A DNA stretch of 64,000 bases from Clostridiaceae bacterium AM27-36LB (GCA_003480725.1 QUJQ01000009.1:21939-85938); one strand, 5' to 3'. Shown: positions 54,983 to 63,568, numbered from the stretch's first letter. Numbers and translations are program-made. Notes: generated from the letters alone by a model not told the origin.

Positions 54983-56068
54983 ATGAAAAAGAGAACAGTA
55001 AGCGTATTATTAACTACCTGTCTTGCAGCAGGTATGCTGGCTGGATGCGGTTCCACATCCGCTGATACCACAGCCACTACTGACAAAACAACAGAAGAGA
55101 CTACCAACGAAACGGAGAGTACAGATGCATCTGAGGCTTCTGAAACTGCCGATGCAGACAGCGACTATGAGCCGGTCACCATTACTCTGAATCTGGAGCG
55201 TTCCGGTCTTGGCGAAAATGTTGAATACACTTTCACCAAGAAACCATCCGAAGTCGTTGCTTCCGGTGATCAGATGGCTGACTTCTTCTTTGATCTGGGA
55301 CTGGAAGACCAGATGGCTGGCTACACGAAAGGAAGCTGCTGGAGTACTGTATCCCAGTATCCGGCACGCGACAAAGTTCCACAGCTTCTGGAACCGGGTA
55401 AAGGTCTTTCCAATATGTCCAAGGAAGAGCTGCTGTCAACCGGATGTGATTTTCTGATTGGCTGGGACTCTGTATTTTCAGACAAAAACTTCAGTAAAGA
55501 ATTCTGCGACCAGAACGGTATCGCAACTTATTTCCCATATGTGTGCTCCGACAAAGCAACCTTTGAGGATCTGTACAAAGATTATGAGACCCTTGGTGCT
55601 ATTTTCCAGGTACAGGATGTAGCTGCTGAAAAAGTACAGGCTATGAAAGATACTCTGAAGAAAGTAAAAGACACTTTGGGTGATGAAGCTTATGAAAATC
55701 CGGTCACTGTATTCGCTTATGACTCTGGTGAAGATGCTCCGTTTACCGCATGCCAGGGTATGCCGGGCGACATTATCAAACTGGCTGGTGGAATCTCCAT
55801 CTTCGATGATATCGAGGCTGGCTGGGCAACTCCGTCCTGGGAAGAGGTTGTGGAGCGTGATCCGGATGTAATTCTGATTCTCGAGTACACCGGAGGTGAT
55901 GTGGCAGATAAAAAGGAATTCCTGGAGACCAACGAGTTCACCAAGGATCTGCGCGCTGTCAAAGAAGGCAAAATCTTCTCCGTATGCTGCAGTGATATGC
56001 AGGGAAGTGCCGGAAGTGCAGTCGCTGTAAAAGCAATCGCAGAGCAGTTATATCCGGACAAATTCTAA
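54983..56068 (+). CDS. btuF: Cobalamin ABC transporter substrate-binding lipoprotein
   Basis: A 361-residue lipoprotein starting at ATG 54983 (GGAGG six bases before) with lipobox LAGC, a Thr/Glu-rich linker to about residue 60, and a TroA/BtuF-type type III binding domain (PSEVVASGDQMADFFFDLGL, WATPSWEEVVERDPDVILIL). The riboswitch directly upstream points to a corrinoid as ligand; iron-siderophore binding proteins have the same fold. A terminator-like hairpin after its stop probably raises its level over the permease. Confidence 0.88.
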   Translation: MKKRTVSVLLTTCLAAGMLAGCGSTSADTTATTDKTTEETTNETESTDASEASETADADSDYEPVTITLNLERSGLGENVEYTFTKKPSEVVASGDQMADFFFDLGLEDQMAGYTKGSCWSTVSQYPARDKVPQLLEPGKGLSNMSKEELLSTGCDFLIGWDSVFSDKNFSKEFCDQNGIATYFPYVCSDKATFEDLYKDYETLGAIFQVQDVAAEKVQAMKDTLKKVKDTLGDEAYENPVTVFAYDSGEDAPFTACQGMPGDIIKLAGGISIFDDIEAGWATPSWEEVVERDPDVILILEYTGGDVADKKEFLETNEFTKDLRAVKEGKIFSVCCSDMQGSAGSAVAVKAIAEQLYPDKF

Positions 56069-56087
56069 GAACATCTGGAAAACTAAC

Positions 56088-56115
56088 AGGGGAGTGTAAA
56101 AGCTCCCCTTCTTTA
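56088..56115 (+). terminator. Intercistronic hairpin between btuF and btuC
   Basis: AGGGGAG pairs with CTCCCCT around an eight-base loop, followed by TCTTTATT. A partial terminator or mRNA stabiliser inside the operon. Confidence 0.65.
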
Positions 56116-56133
56116 TTGCAGTAGGAGGAATAT

Positions 56134-57192
56134 ATGAAAGGAACAGGAAACTCAGGAAAAGGCCGTTTCTGGCTGACGCTGGCGCTGGTGATGACACTGA
56201 TTGTGATCGCAGTAACCATCTCTACCACCATAGGTGCTGTCAATGTGTCAGCTTCCGATATCGGTAAGATCCTGGTCAATAAAATGTCCGGGAAAGACAT
56301 CTTCCAGATTGCCTGGGAAGGAAAGACCGAAAATATCATCTGGAACATCCGTTTTCCCCGGGTACTCATGGCATTTATCGTAGGCGCAGGTCTTTCACTG
56401 TGCGGTGTTCTCATGCAGGCTCTCACCAAAAATCCACTGGCTGACCCCTATGTACTAGGAATCTCCTCCGGTGCATCCGCAGGAGCCGTCGGTGTTATCA
56501 TCCTTGGATGGTTCAGCTTCTTAGGCGGCTACTCTGTAATCTTCGGTGCCACCTTAGGTGCCGCTATCTCCATCTGTCTGTCACTGGGAATTGCATCTAT
56601 AAAGGGACGTATTACTTCCACCCAACTGGTTCTGGCCGGAATCGCCACCTCTGCATTTTTCTCGGCGGTAACCAACCTGATCATCTACGGATTCAATCAG
56701 GGTTCTGACAAAACCAAAATGGCACAGTACTGGATGGTTGGTTCCTTAAGTGGAGCTACCTGGAGTCGCGTAAAATATGTGGCAATCGTAGGTATTATAA
56801 CAGTTGCTGTGATTCTGCTGTTTGCCAAAGAGCTGGATGTACTGCTGCTGGGTGATGACGTGGCAGAGACACTGGGCGTGGATACCCGGAAAACCAAACT
56901 TCTGATCATCATAACTGCAACGATCCTGACCGGCGTGGTCGTATCTGTCAGCGGTGTGATCGGTTTCGTAGGTCTGGTCGTACCGCATATTATGCGAAGC
57001 TTTGTGGGCTCCGGTCACAAACGGCTGATTCCTGTAGCCATTCTGGCTGGAGGACTGTTCAGTATGGTAGCCGATCTGATCTCTCGAATTATTATCGCCC
57101 CTGAGGAGCTTCCAATCGGCGTGATCGCTGCATTTATCGGTGCACCATTTTTCCTGTATCTGATCCGCAAGGGCAGTGCAGGCAGAAAGTAA
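56134..57192 (+). CDS. btuC: Cobalamin ABC transporter permease
   Basis: A 352-residue FecCD-family permease with about ten membrane segments. Motifs include RFPRVLMAFIVGAGLSLCGV, NPLADPYVLGISSGASAGA and GFVGLVVPHIMR. It pairs with the ATPase 12 bases downstream. Belongs to the riboswitch-controlled operon. Confidence 0.94.
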   Translation: MKGTGNSGKGRFWLTLALVMTLIVIAVTISTTIGAVNVSASDIGKILVNKMSGKDIFQIAWEGKTENIIWNIRFPRVLMAFIVGAGLSLCGVLMQALTKNPLADPYVLGISSGASAGAVGVIILGWFSFLGGYSVIFGATLGAAISICLSLGIASIKGRITSTQLVLAGIATSAFFSAVTNLIIYGFNQGSDKTKMAQYWMVGSLSGATWSRVKYVAIVGIITVAVILLFAKELDVLLLGDDVAETLGVDTRKTKLLIIITATILTGVVVSVSGVIGFVGLVVPHIMRSFVGSGHKRLIPVAILAGGLFSMVADLISRIIIAPEELPIGVIAAFIGAPFFLYLIRKGSAGRK

Positions 57193-57204
57193 AGGAGGCA
57201 GATT

Positions 57205-57981
57205 ATGAGTTTACAGGTAAGAAATCTGGATTATCAGATAGGTGGAAAAAGCATTCTGGAACAAATCTGCCTGGAAGTAAAAGACGGTGAATTTGTAGGA
57301 TTGATTGGTCCCAACGGCTGCGGAAAATCCACCCTTCTCAAAAATATTTACCGCTCCTACAAGCCAGACCGAGATACTATATTCTTGAATGAAAAAGATG
57401 TGCTTGATTTTTCTTTCAAAAAGATGGCAGCAGAAATGGCAGTCATGGCACAGGAAAATCATGTGGAATTCGATTTTGAAGTGCGAGATATGGTCATGTT
57501 CGGTCGTTATGCTAAGAAAAAATTTCTGGAAGGGGATTCAGCCACAGACAAAAAGCTTTGTGAGAAATGTCTTCGCGAAGTAGGACTTACCGGTTATGAA
57601 CACCGCTCCTACTTAAGTCTCTCTGGCGGCGAAAAGCAGCGTGTACTGCTAGCCCGTGTACTGATGCAGGAAAGTGCTTTTATTGTACTGGATGAGCCTA
57701 CCAATCACCTGGATGTAAGCTATCAGTATCAGATCATGGATATCCTGAAAAAACAGAATGTCACTCTGTTTTCTTCAATCCATGACCTGAATCTGGCTTC
57801 CCTGTACTGCGATAAGATCATCTTCCTGTATCAGGGAAGAATCGTAGATTACGGCACTCCTGAAGAAGTGCTTACCCGTGAAAACATCAAATCCTACTTT
57901 GGTATCGAATCCCAGATTACAAAAAATGAAGTTACTGGGAAACTGCAGATCTACTATCTGCCCGGGTGGGTAAAGAACTAA
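57205..57981 (+). CDS. btuD: Cobalamin ABC transporter ATPase
   Basis: A 258-residue ABC ATPase with Walker A GPNGCGKSTLLKNI, signature LSGGEKQRVLLARVL and Walker B FIVLDEPTNHLD. Completes the importer. Its stop TAA and the stop of the opposing protease gene share the bases CTAA at 57978-57981, so the two convergent genes overlap by four bases with no room for a terminator. Confidence 0.94.
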   Translation: MSLQVRNLDYQIGGKSILEQICLEVKDGEFVGLIGPNGCGKSTLLKNIYRSYKPDRDTIFLNEKDVLDFSFKKMAAEMAVMAQENHVEFDFEVRDMVMFGRYAKKKFLEGDSATDKKLCEKCLREVGLTGYEHRSYLSLSGGEKQRVLLARVLMQESAFIVLDEPTNHLDVSYQYQIMDILKKQNVTLFSSIHDLNLASLYCDKIIFLYQGRIVDYGTPEEVLTRENIKSYFGIESQITKNEVTGKLQIYYLPGWVKN

Positions 57982-59699
57982 AGTGTTCGAATTCGACCAC
58001 TTTTTCTTTCCTTCAGACTCTCCCTCACACACAGTGCCCCGTATCCCACCTGTTCATTGGGATATTCCGTAAATGCAGGCAATGGTCTTGCCCCACGGCG
58101 GAGCCAGGCTTTCACTTTTTCTCCATAAAGGTAAGGATCATGGCCTTCCACAATGCCCCACTGCATGAGGATGGCTGCACTGCCAGTGACAAAGGGTGTA
58201 GCATAAGAAGTTCCTGACACTGTCACATAACCTCCTCCCGGTGCGGCAGTCTGGATGCTTACTCCTGGTGCCACCAGATCCGGCTTTGTCTGCCAGGCAG
58301 CATCTGCAAAGCCTCTGCCGGAGAAGTCTGCGTATGCATCGGTGGCTGCATCATAGGCTCCCACAGTGATCACCTTGGAAGCGGTAGATGGAATCGTCAG
58401 TGTGCCGCTCTCCATCGGATTTAAGAATCTGGTTCCGTTTCCTGTAGCCGCACTGGCAGGAAACCACAGCTCCACTCTTCCATCCACGATTTTTTCCGGA
58501 ACCAGCCGGATCGTCCACACTCCTGCATCAATATAATCCTGCTCTGGAAGCAATTCAATAAAGATTTCCTGCTCCACCATATAAGGCACTGGCTCCCCAT
58601 AGTAGGCAAGCAGCTGTGTCCTTCCGATTTGATATCGCTGAGCAGGCGGCTGCTCATACAGAGGACCGATCTGTCTGCCAGCAGGATGTGCCAGATAAAT
58701 GGAAAACCGGTCCGCATAATTCTTCCAGATCTGAAGACTCAGGGCCGGTTCATAAGCTCCCACCGTAAATTCCAGCTCCGTCGTTCTCCCATTCTGAAGT
58801 CTGACACTGGTGTGACCTGCTCTGGCTCCTTCATTGCCACTTCCCACACAGATCACGGTTTTCCAGCGGCTGCTCATCTCATCCACATAGGTTTCCAGCA
58901 GAGACGTTCCCCTGTGGGAACCGTAGGTATTTCCAAAACTGATATTAACTGCCACGGGCATACCTAATTCTTGAGCCTTTCGGATCACATAGTCAAGTCC
59001 TGTCATCAGTTCCGTCGTTTTGGGAAATCCATTCTGACTGGGCGTACCAAGCTTCACCACAAGGATTTCACTGTCTCTGGCCACACCTCTATTTCCTGCC
59101 GCCACTGCCAGTACCCCTGTTCCATGACCGCTGCTGTCGCGGGACAGTATCTGTTCTCCGTCACGCAATGCTTCATCAATCTGGGCTTTTGTATATTCCG
59201 TCCCCCGCGCATAGCCTTCCGGCGGATTACCCTCTATGGTCTGATCCCATAGAGCTGCAATTCTGGTAGAGCCATCTGGATTTAAGAATTCCGGGTGTTG
59301 AATATCCACTCCTGAATCCAGGACTGCCACCAGCACGCCCCGCCCGGTTAGAGAAAGGGGTACAGTTTGTACCCCGGTCAGACAAGAGGCTCTTTTCCCC
59401 GCTGTCCGCTGGAAAAAGAGCCTCTTTGGTTTCTCTACATATTCAATTTGCGGAAGCGAAATGATCTCTTCCAGCCGGTTTTCCTGCACCAGCAGGATCG
59501 CATAACCTGCTGACAGTTCTGTCACTGCCTCTGCTATACTCCTTGCTGCCTCCAGATCCCCGGAATATTTTACAATCAGTTCCCAGGTGCGTGCCTTGGG
59601 ATCATACCCTGTCTCCAGCCCCGCTGACCGTTCACGCTCGCTTTGTGTGGCATCCAGTGCCAGATTTAATTCATCTTCTACTTTCTGACTGTTCAACAT
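57978..59699 (-). CDS. S8 family subtilisin-like serine protease (Csp-like)
   Basis: A 573-residue protein starting at ATG 59699 behind GGAGG. No signal peptide is visible. A pro-region of about 100 residues leads to the S8 catalytic domain with Asp in VAVLDSGVDIQHPEF, His in SGHGTGVLAVAAGN and Ser in VSGTSYATPFVTG, and a jelly-roll-like insertion between His and Ser. This architecture matches the clostridial germination proteases (Csp), which activate cortex-lytic enzyme SleC. With a spore SASP gene less than 1 kb away, a spore role is plausible but not proven. Confidence 0.88.
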   Translation of the reverse strand: MLNSQKVEDELNLALDATQSERERSAGLETGYDPKARTWELIVKYSGDLEAARSIAEAVTELSAGYAILLVQENRLEEIISLPQIEYVEKPKRLFFQRTAGKRASCLTGVQTVPLSLTGRGVLVAVLDSGVDIQHPEFLNPDGSTRIAALWDQTIEGNPPEGYARGTEYTKAQIDEALRDGEQILSRDSSGHGTGVLAVAAGNRGVARDSEILVVKLGTPSQNGFPKTTELMTGLDYVIRKAQELGMPVAVNISFGNTYGSHRGTSLLETYVDEMSSRWKTVICVGSGNEGARAGHTSVRLQNGRTTELEFTVGAYEPALSLQIWKNYADRFSIYLAHPAGRQIGPLYEQPPAQRYQIGRTQLLAYYGEPVPYMVEQEIFIELLPEQDYIDAGVWTIRLVPEKIVDGRVELWFPASAATGNGTRFLNPMESGTLTIPSTASKVITVGAYDAATDAYADFSGRGFADAAWQTKPDLVAPGVSIQTAAPGGGYVTVSGTSYATPFVTGSAAILMQWGIVEGHDPYLYGEKVKAWLRRGARPLPAFTEYPNEQVGYGALCVRESLKERKSGRIRTL

Positions 59700-59732
59700 A
59701 AGCACCTCCGTCCTATCTTCTATGCTATGCTG

Positions 59733-59771
59733 GTTTCGTACATTTACAACCCTGCGAAACTGTATTATAAT
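59733..59771 (+). promoter_or_regulatory. Promoter of the HTH gene with flanking inverted half-sites
   Basis: TTTACA (59743-59748), 17 bases, TATAAT (59766-59771). GTTTCG (59733-59738) and CGAAAC (59755-59760) form an inverted repeat flanking the -35 with centres 22 bp apart, a plausible operator. Confidence 0.6.
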
Positions 59772-59814
59772 CAGAACAGACACTTAAGAAACAGCATAAG
59801 CAGGAGGGCGTACC

Positions 59815-60492
59815 ATGGAACTTTCCTTCGGAGAACAGATTAAGATTTTATTGAAGCGGAAAAATATGACGATCAAGGAGCTGGCAGATCTGTATGTAGA
59901 GAAGACAGGCATGCCTATGTCCCGGCAGAACCTGACACAGCGACTCAGACGCGATAACTTCCCTGAACAGGACATGCGGATCCTGGCAGCACTGCTCGGC
60001 TATCAGGTATCGATTCAGCTGGAACCCACAGATGGAAAAGTCCCGGAACTCTTCCCGGCTGCACTTGCTGCTCAGGAACAGGCGCAGGCAACACCTTCTG
60101 CGGAAGCACTGGAAGAAGCAGTCTCGGATATCAATGAGAATACGCTGGATCATGCACTGGAAACATCTACAGAGACATCCACAGAATCCGTTCATGATGA
60201 CTCCGCTTCCACCAGTCCGGCAGAAGCTGCGATCACCTCCGATGCACACCCGACCTTCCAGATTCCCGATGCATTCCGGCGCACCCGTCCGATTGGTGAG
60301 ATCAATCCTCTGACCGGCGAAGAATATCTGACCAACACGGTCCGAAAGCATCCGACCATTGAGGAATATGTGCAGGTCTATGACCGCACCACCCATGAAT
60401 GGTCCGATGTACGGGAAGATTATTTCTGGGAATTCCAGGAGAAGAAGAAACAGATGATGGGCAAAGAATATCGCTCTCCCATCCGAATCTAA
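59815..60492 (+). CDS. Helix-turn-helix protein of unknown role
   Basis: A 225-residue protein. The first 75 residues look like an XRE-type helix-turn-helix (FGEQIKILLKRKNMTIKELA and SRQNLTQRLRRDNF). A low-complexity Ala/Ser/Thr/Glu-rich middle (about residues 80-140) leads to a conserved-looking C-terminal segment with RTRPIGEINPLTGEEYL and HEWSDVREDYFWEFQEKK. I do not know the family. AGGAGG-like GGAGGG precedes the start. Divergent from the S8 protease; the shared 115-base gap could be its target. Confidence 0.75.
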   Translation: MELSFGEQIKILLKRKNMTIKELADLYVEKTGMPMSRQNLTQRLRRDNFPEQDMRILAALLGYQVSIQLEPTDGKVPELFPAALAAQEQAQATPSAEALEEAVSDINENTLDHALETSTETSTESVHDDSASTSPAEAAITSDAHPTFQIPDAFRRTRPIGEINPLTGEEYLTNTVRKHPTIEEYVQVYDRTTHEWSDVREDYFWEFQEKKKQMMGKEYRSPIRI

Positions 60493-60499
60493 TACAGGC

Positions 60500-60546
60500 A
60501 AAACTGCGGATCCTGTTATCAACGTAGCAAAATCCGCAGTTTTTTA
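60500..60546. terminator. Bidirectional terminator between the HTH gene and the SASP gene
   Basis: AAAACTGCGGAT and ATCCGCAGTTTT pair across a loop of about 20 bases, with T runs on both sides. It serves both convergent genes. Confidence 0.85.
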
Positions 60547-60744
60547 TTTTGTTTTCTGCTCCTTCTCCAGTGCCTTTTTCCTTCTGCTCACCATTCCGCC
60601 GATCTGCCCGGTCTCCCGGGATGACAGTGCCTTCCATCCGCCTTTTCGGACTTTTTCCAATAATCCTAATTCTTCGGCAATCTCGTATTTCATCCGATCC
60701 GCCGGTTCCAGGTTTTCAAATGATTCCGATGTGTGTTGTTCCAT
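60544..60744 (-). CDS. Alpha/beta-type small acid-soluble spore protein
   Basis: A 66-residue protein. ADRMKYEIAEELGLLEKV and the C-terminal RETGQIGGMVSRRKK match the two conserved helices of alpha/beta SASPs, in the variant with GGWKALSS between them. ATG 60744 has AAAGGAG five bases upstream; the longer frame to 60825 is not supported. SASPs coat and protect DNA in dormant spores and supply amino acids on germination, so the host is probably a spore former. Confidence 0.88.
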   Translation of the reverse strand: MEQHTSESFENLEPADRMKYEIAEELGLLEKVRKGGWKALSSRETGQIGGMVSRRKKALEKEQKTK

Positions 60745-60843
60745 AGATGCTCCTTTCCACCTTGTTTCTATATTCATACCAGAAGTATGTACCATTTTTG
60801 TAAGGCCTATACCTTCTATTTGCACGGATCTGAAAATCTGCTC

Positions 60844-60872
60844 TTGAAACTTGAGGCGAATTTCTTTACACT
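60844..60872 (+). promoter_or_regulatory. Promoter of the structured RNA
   Basis: TTGAAA (60844-60849), 17 bases, TACACT (60867-60872), placing the start about at 60879, exactly where the structured region begins. Confidence 0.6.
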
Positions 60873-60878
60873 TATTTT

Positions 60879-61130
60879 ATGATGCCAGGGTCAAAAGGTC
60901 TAAGCCCACATGAGCTTGCTCATAGGTGGGTGAAAGACCTTAGGACCCGCCCCGATATGAGCATAAAAGTGGGATGATAATCCCACGATATGCGAATATT
61001 GGGTAGGGTGCTATGTGCCAGTGGCACATGTTTAGCACGGACCGAAGCGGAGCGGAGACGTGGGAGTGCGTAGCACGAAGCAATCCGTAGGCATCAAAGT
61101 CGGGGTTTTTGACCCCGACATCATTTTATT
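60879..61130 (+). ncRNA. Highly structured non-coding RNA, possibly the raiA motif
   Basis: The 414 bases between the SASP and RlmI genes hold no credible coding frame but are densely self-complementary. TGATGCC (60880-60886) pairs with GGCATCA (61090-61096), closing a domain of about 215 bases. Inside are AAGGTCT/AGACCTT around CCCAC-TGAGC/GCTCA-GGTGGG, then GTGGGAT/ATCCCAC, and GTGCTA-GTGCCA/TGGCAC-TTAGCAC. A terminator follows at once (GTCGGGGT/ACCCCGAC, 61099-61119, then ATCATTTTATT). Size, single closing helix and clostridial host fit the raiA-motif RNA, which is linked to sporulation in Clostridium, but I match it from memory only. A 5' leader of the RlmI gene is a weaker option because the terminator stands between. 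Confidence 0.6.
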
Positions 61131-61158
61131 CTGATAATAATAGAAAAGAGGATCATCT

Positions 61159-62361
61159 ATGTATCATACAATCGTAACTTTGAAAAAAGGCGAGGGCCGC
61201 ACCCTCAAATCCGGCGGTGCCTGGATCTATGACAACGAGATTGACACCATCACCGGCCGTTTCCACAACGGCGATATGGTGACGGTCCATGACTTTGACG
61301 GTTATCCCATGGGAAATGGTTTCATCAACCAGAATTCCAAGATCCGCATCCGCATGATGACCAGAAAATCAGACCAGGAAGTAGATGAAGCATTCCTGCG
61401 TATGCGAGTGCAGAACGCCTGGGATTATCGAAAGACCACTGTGGACACCTCTTCCTGCCGCATCATCTTCGGAGAAGCAGATTTCCTGCCGGGACTGGTC
61501 ATTGATAAATATGAAGATGTACTGGTTGTGGAATGTCTGGCACTGGGAATGGAACAGTTCAAGGAGACCATCGTCTCTCTGTTAAAAGAGATTCTTGCCG
61601 CAGATGACATCACAATCCGCGGTGTCTATGAGCGCAGCGATGCCAATGAACGTACCAAAGAAGGTCTTCCGAAAGTCAAACAGTTTATCGGAGAAGAATT
61701 TGATACCAATGTAGAGATCGCGGAAAATGGTGTGCACTATATGGTCGATGTGGTAAATGGTCAGAAGACCGGATTCTTCCTGGACCAGAAATACAACCGC
61801 CTTGCCATGCAGCGGATCTGCAAAGGCAAAAAGGTGCTGGACTGCTTCACCCACATGGGAACCTTTGCACTGAACGCAGGCATCGCAGAAGCTTCAGAAG
61901 TAACCGGGCTTGATATCTCTGAATATGCCGTAGCACAGGCAGAGGCAAATGCCCGCCTGAATCATCTGGAGAATACTGTCCATTTCCGCTGTGCCAATGT
62001 ACTGGACGAATTACCGAAGCTTGCTGCTGCCGGCGAAAAATACGATGTAGTCATCTTAGATCCACCGGCATTCACAAAATCCCGTGAGGCAACCAAAAAT
62101 GCCATCAAAGGTTATCGTGAGATCAATATGAAAGGCCTGAAGCTGGTCAAAGATGGCGGCTATCTCGCCACCTGCTCCTGCTCTCATTTCATGACCCAGG
62201 AACTGCTGGCAAAGACCGTCAAAGAAGCTGCCAAAGCAACCCATAAGCGTCTCCGCCAGGTAGAGTTCCGTACTCAGGCTCCAGATCATCCGATTCTGTG
62301 GGCGGCAGATGAAAGTTATTACTTAAAATTTTTCATCTTCCAGGTGGTGGAGGAGAAATAA
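61159..62361 (+). CDS. rlmI: Class I SAM-dependent rRNA methyltransferase (RlmI family)
   Basis: A 400-residue protein. An N-terminal PUA-like domain (KGEGRTLKSGGAWIYDNEID) is followed by the EEHEE region and a C-terminal Rossmann methyltransferase (GQKTGFFLDQKYNRL, KVLDCFTHMGTFAL, VILDPPAFTKSR). RlmI methylates C1962 of 23S rRNA in E. coli; exact position here is inferred. GAGG precedes ATG 61159. A hairpin (CAGGCAG 62406-62412 with CTGCCTG 62430-62436, then TGTTTT) ends the transcript. Confidence 0.92.
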   Translation: MYHTIVTLKKGEGRTLKSGGAWIYDNEIDTITGRFHNGDMVTVHDFDGYPMGNGFINQNSKIRIRMMTRKSDQEVDEAFLRMRVQNAWDYRKTTVDTSSCRIIFGEADFLPGLVIDKYEDVLVVECLALGMEQFKETIVSLLKEILAADDITIRGVYERSDANERTKEGLPKVKQFIGEEFDTNVEIAENGVHYMVDVVNGQKTGFFLDQKYNRLAMQRICKGKKVLDCFTHMGTFALNAGIAEASEVTGLDISEYAVAQAEANARLNHLENTVHFRCANVLDELPKLAAAGEKYDVVILDPPAFTKSREATKNAIKGYREINMKGLKLVKDGGYLATCSCSHFMTQELLAKTVKEAAKATHKRLRQVEFRTQAPDHPILWAADESYYLKFFIFQVVEEK

Positions 62362-62405
62362 GAGCCGGAAAATGGCGTAATTTAAAGTATTGATTGAACA
62401 GGTAA

Positions 62406-62443
62406 CAGGCAGGTGGTCATATGACAAGACTGCCTGCTGTTTT
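62406..62443 (+). terminator. Probable terminator of the RlmI gene
   Basis: A perfect 7-bp stem CAGGCAG/CTGCCTG with an internal palindrome GTCATATGAC, followed by CTGTTTT. The T tract is short. Confidence 0.5.
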
Positions 62444-62463
62444 GGCATCTGCAATTGGGGCTT

Positions 62464-62986
62464 TTAAGGGGGAGGAACAAAGAATTATATTTTTTCTACG
62501 CATGATACGCATTCAGAATTGTATGATGCCATAAGAATTTCAAAAGGTTACCGGAAGGAAAGGTGGGGATATTTTCTTAGAGCGGAAAGTTTTTATAACG
62601 TTGCAACGCAGGAAGAAGAATATGCAGATTGTAAGCATCCTTCCGCTAAATATCATGAAAAATCACATGGAGAAAGTTTTCTCGCATTGGCACAGAATCA
62701 TCTGCGTTCAAATGGTTTATATCTTTTTGATGAGCCAGAAGCTGCATTATCACCGCAGAGACAGCTCACATTGCTGATGCAAATATATAATTGTGCAAAA
62801 GAGGGAGCGCAGTTTATCATCGTTACGCATTCACCGATTTTATTAGGAATACCAGATGCAGATATCTATTGTTTTGATAATGGACGCATCCATTTATGCA
62901 AATACGAAGAAACAGAGAGTTATCAGGTAACAGAAATGTTTATAAACAACAGGCAGATGCTGTTGAATAAATTGCTAAAAGATTAG
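62464..62986 (+). pseudogene. 5'-truncated AAA ATPase remnant
   Basis: The frame reads GGGTKNYIFSTHDTHSELY and then continues to 62986. It carries GYFLRAESFYNVAT, the Walker B segment GLYLFDEPEAALSPQRQL and the switch FIIVTHSPILL, all typical of small AAA ATPases related to ABC/SMC-type proteins. The N-terminal part with Walker A (GENGSGKST) is absent. Directly upstream in this frame is a TAA (near 62461), and the preceding bases do not encode a P-loop in any frame. Without Walker A it cannot bind ATP normally, so I read it as a deletion remnant; translation from TTG 62519 would give 155 residues. Confidence 0.7.
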
Positions 62987-63033
62987 ATAATAAAAGAATT
63001 GACAACTCAGAATTTGGAAAGGGGTGCACTGCC

Positions 63034-63264
63034 ATGTTGAGAAAATTGAATTGTTTTTTAAACATCGTTATTGGTTCATTCATAGGAGTTTTTATTGGGT
63101 ACGGAATTTATAAGTTCTGGCACTTTAAAACTTATCCAAATTTATATGTCATGCAGTCTGCACCGTGGTACACAGAGTTACTGTTGGATGGTGCCATGGT
63201 GGTCGTTGTGGTGGTCGTATGTATTATCCTAAAGCTGATTATTTGGAAAAAGTTAAAGCCATAA
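63034..63264 (+). CDS. Small membrane protein, family of unknown function
   Basis: A 76-residue protein with AAAGGGG ahead of its ATG. Two transmembrane helices (about residues 8-28 and 50-70) flank YPNLYVMQSAPWYTE, a segment I have seen in many short Firmicutes membrane proteins of no known role. The gene is AT-rich and preceded by a TCAGAATTTGGAAAGG leader shared with its neighbours. Confidence 0.65.
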   Translation: MLRKLNCFLNIVIGSFIGVFIGYGIYKFWHFKTYPNLYVMQSAPWYTELLLDGAMVVVVVVVCIILKLIIWKKLKP

Positions 63265-63326
63265 CTTCCCGTTTATTAGGAAGTCGCAGAGAACGAAAAA
63301 TCAGAATTTATAGGAGGTGAATCTGC

Positions 63327-63539
63327 ATGAAATGTCCATATTGTGGTGATGAAATGATTAGAGGATACCTAATGAGTTCACGAGACATTACTTTTGCAGT
63401 TGATAATCTGACAAAAGTTTTTCGTATTAAAAAATCGGACGATCTGGAATTGAGTAAAGGTTCAGGAGGAATCCCTCATTGTGAAGCTTATCGTTGTAGT
63501 AGTTGTAAGAAGATTTTGATTGATTATGCAAATAGATAA
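63327..63539 (+). CDS. Small zinc-ribbon protein of the PF20097 type
   Basis: A 70-residue protein. CPYCGDEM at the N-terminus and CSSCKKILIDY at the C-terminus form a four-Cys zinc ribbon; MIRGYLMSSR follows the first knuckle, as in the domain of unknown function PF20097. TATAGGAGG precedes the start at a good distance. Preceded by the leader TCAGAATTT shared with neighbouring genes. Confidence 0.75.
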   Translation: MKCPYCGDEMIRGYLMSSRDITFAVDNLTKVFRIKKSDDLELSKGSGGIPHCEAYRCSSCKKILIDYANR

Positions 63540-63568
63540 ATCGATATATGCTCAAGGGGGTGGATTAC

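Noticed and set aside
60879..61130. tmRNA, 6S RNA, RNase P RNA or group II intron fragment
   Set aside because: No tag-peptide frame or 3' CCA, no GAGGAAAGTCC-type RNase P core, no 6S-type single long bubble hairpin and no intron domain V signature were seen.
62421..62518. Frame starting at ATG 62421 as the true start of the AAA ATPase
   Set aside because: It is out of frame with the conserved ATPase segment, ends at a stop shortly after, and carries no Walker A motif.
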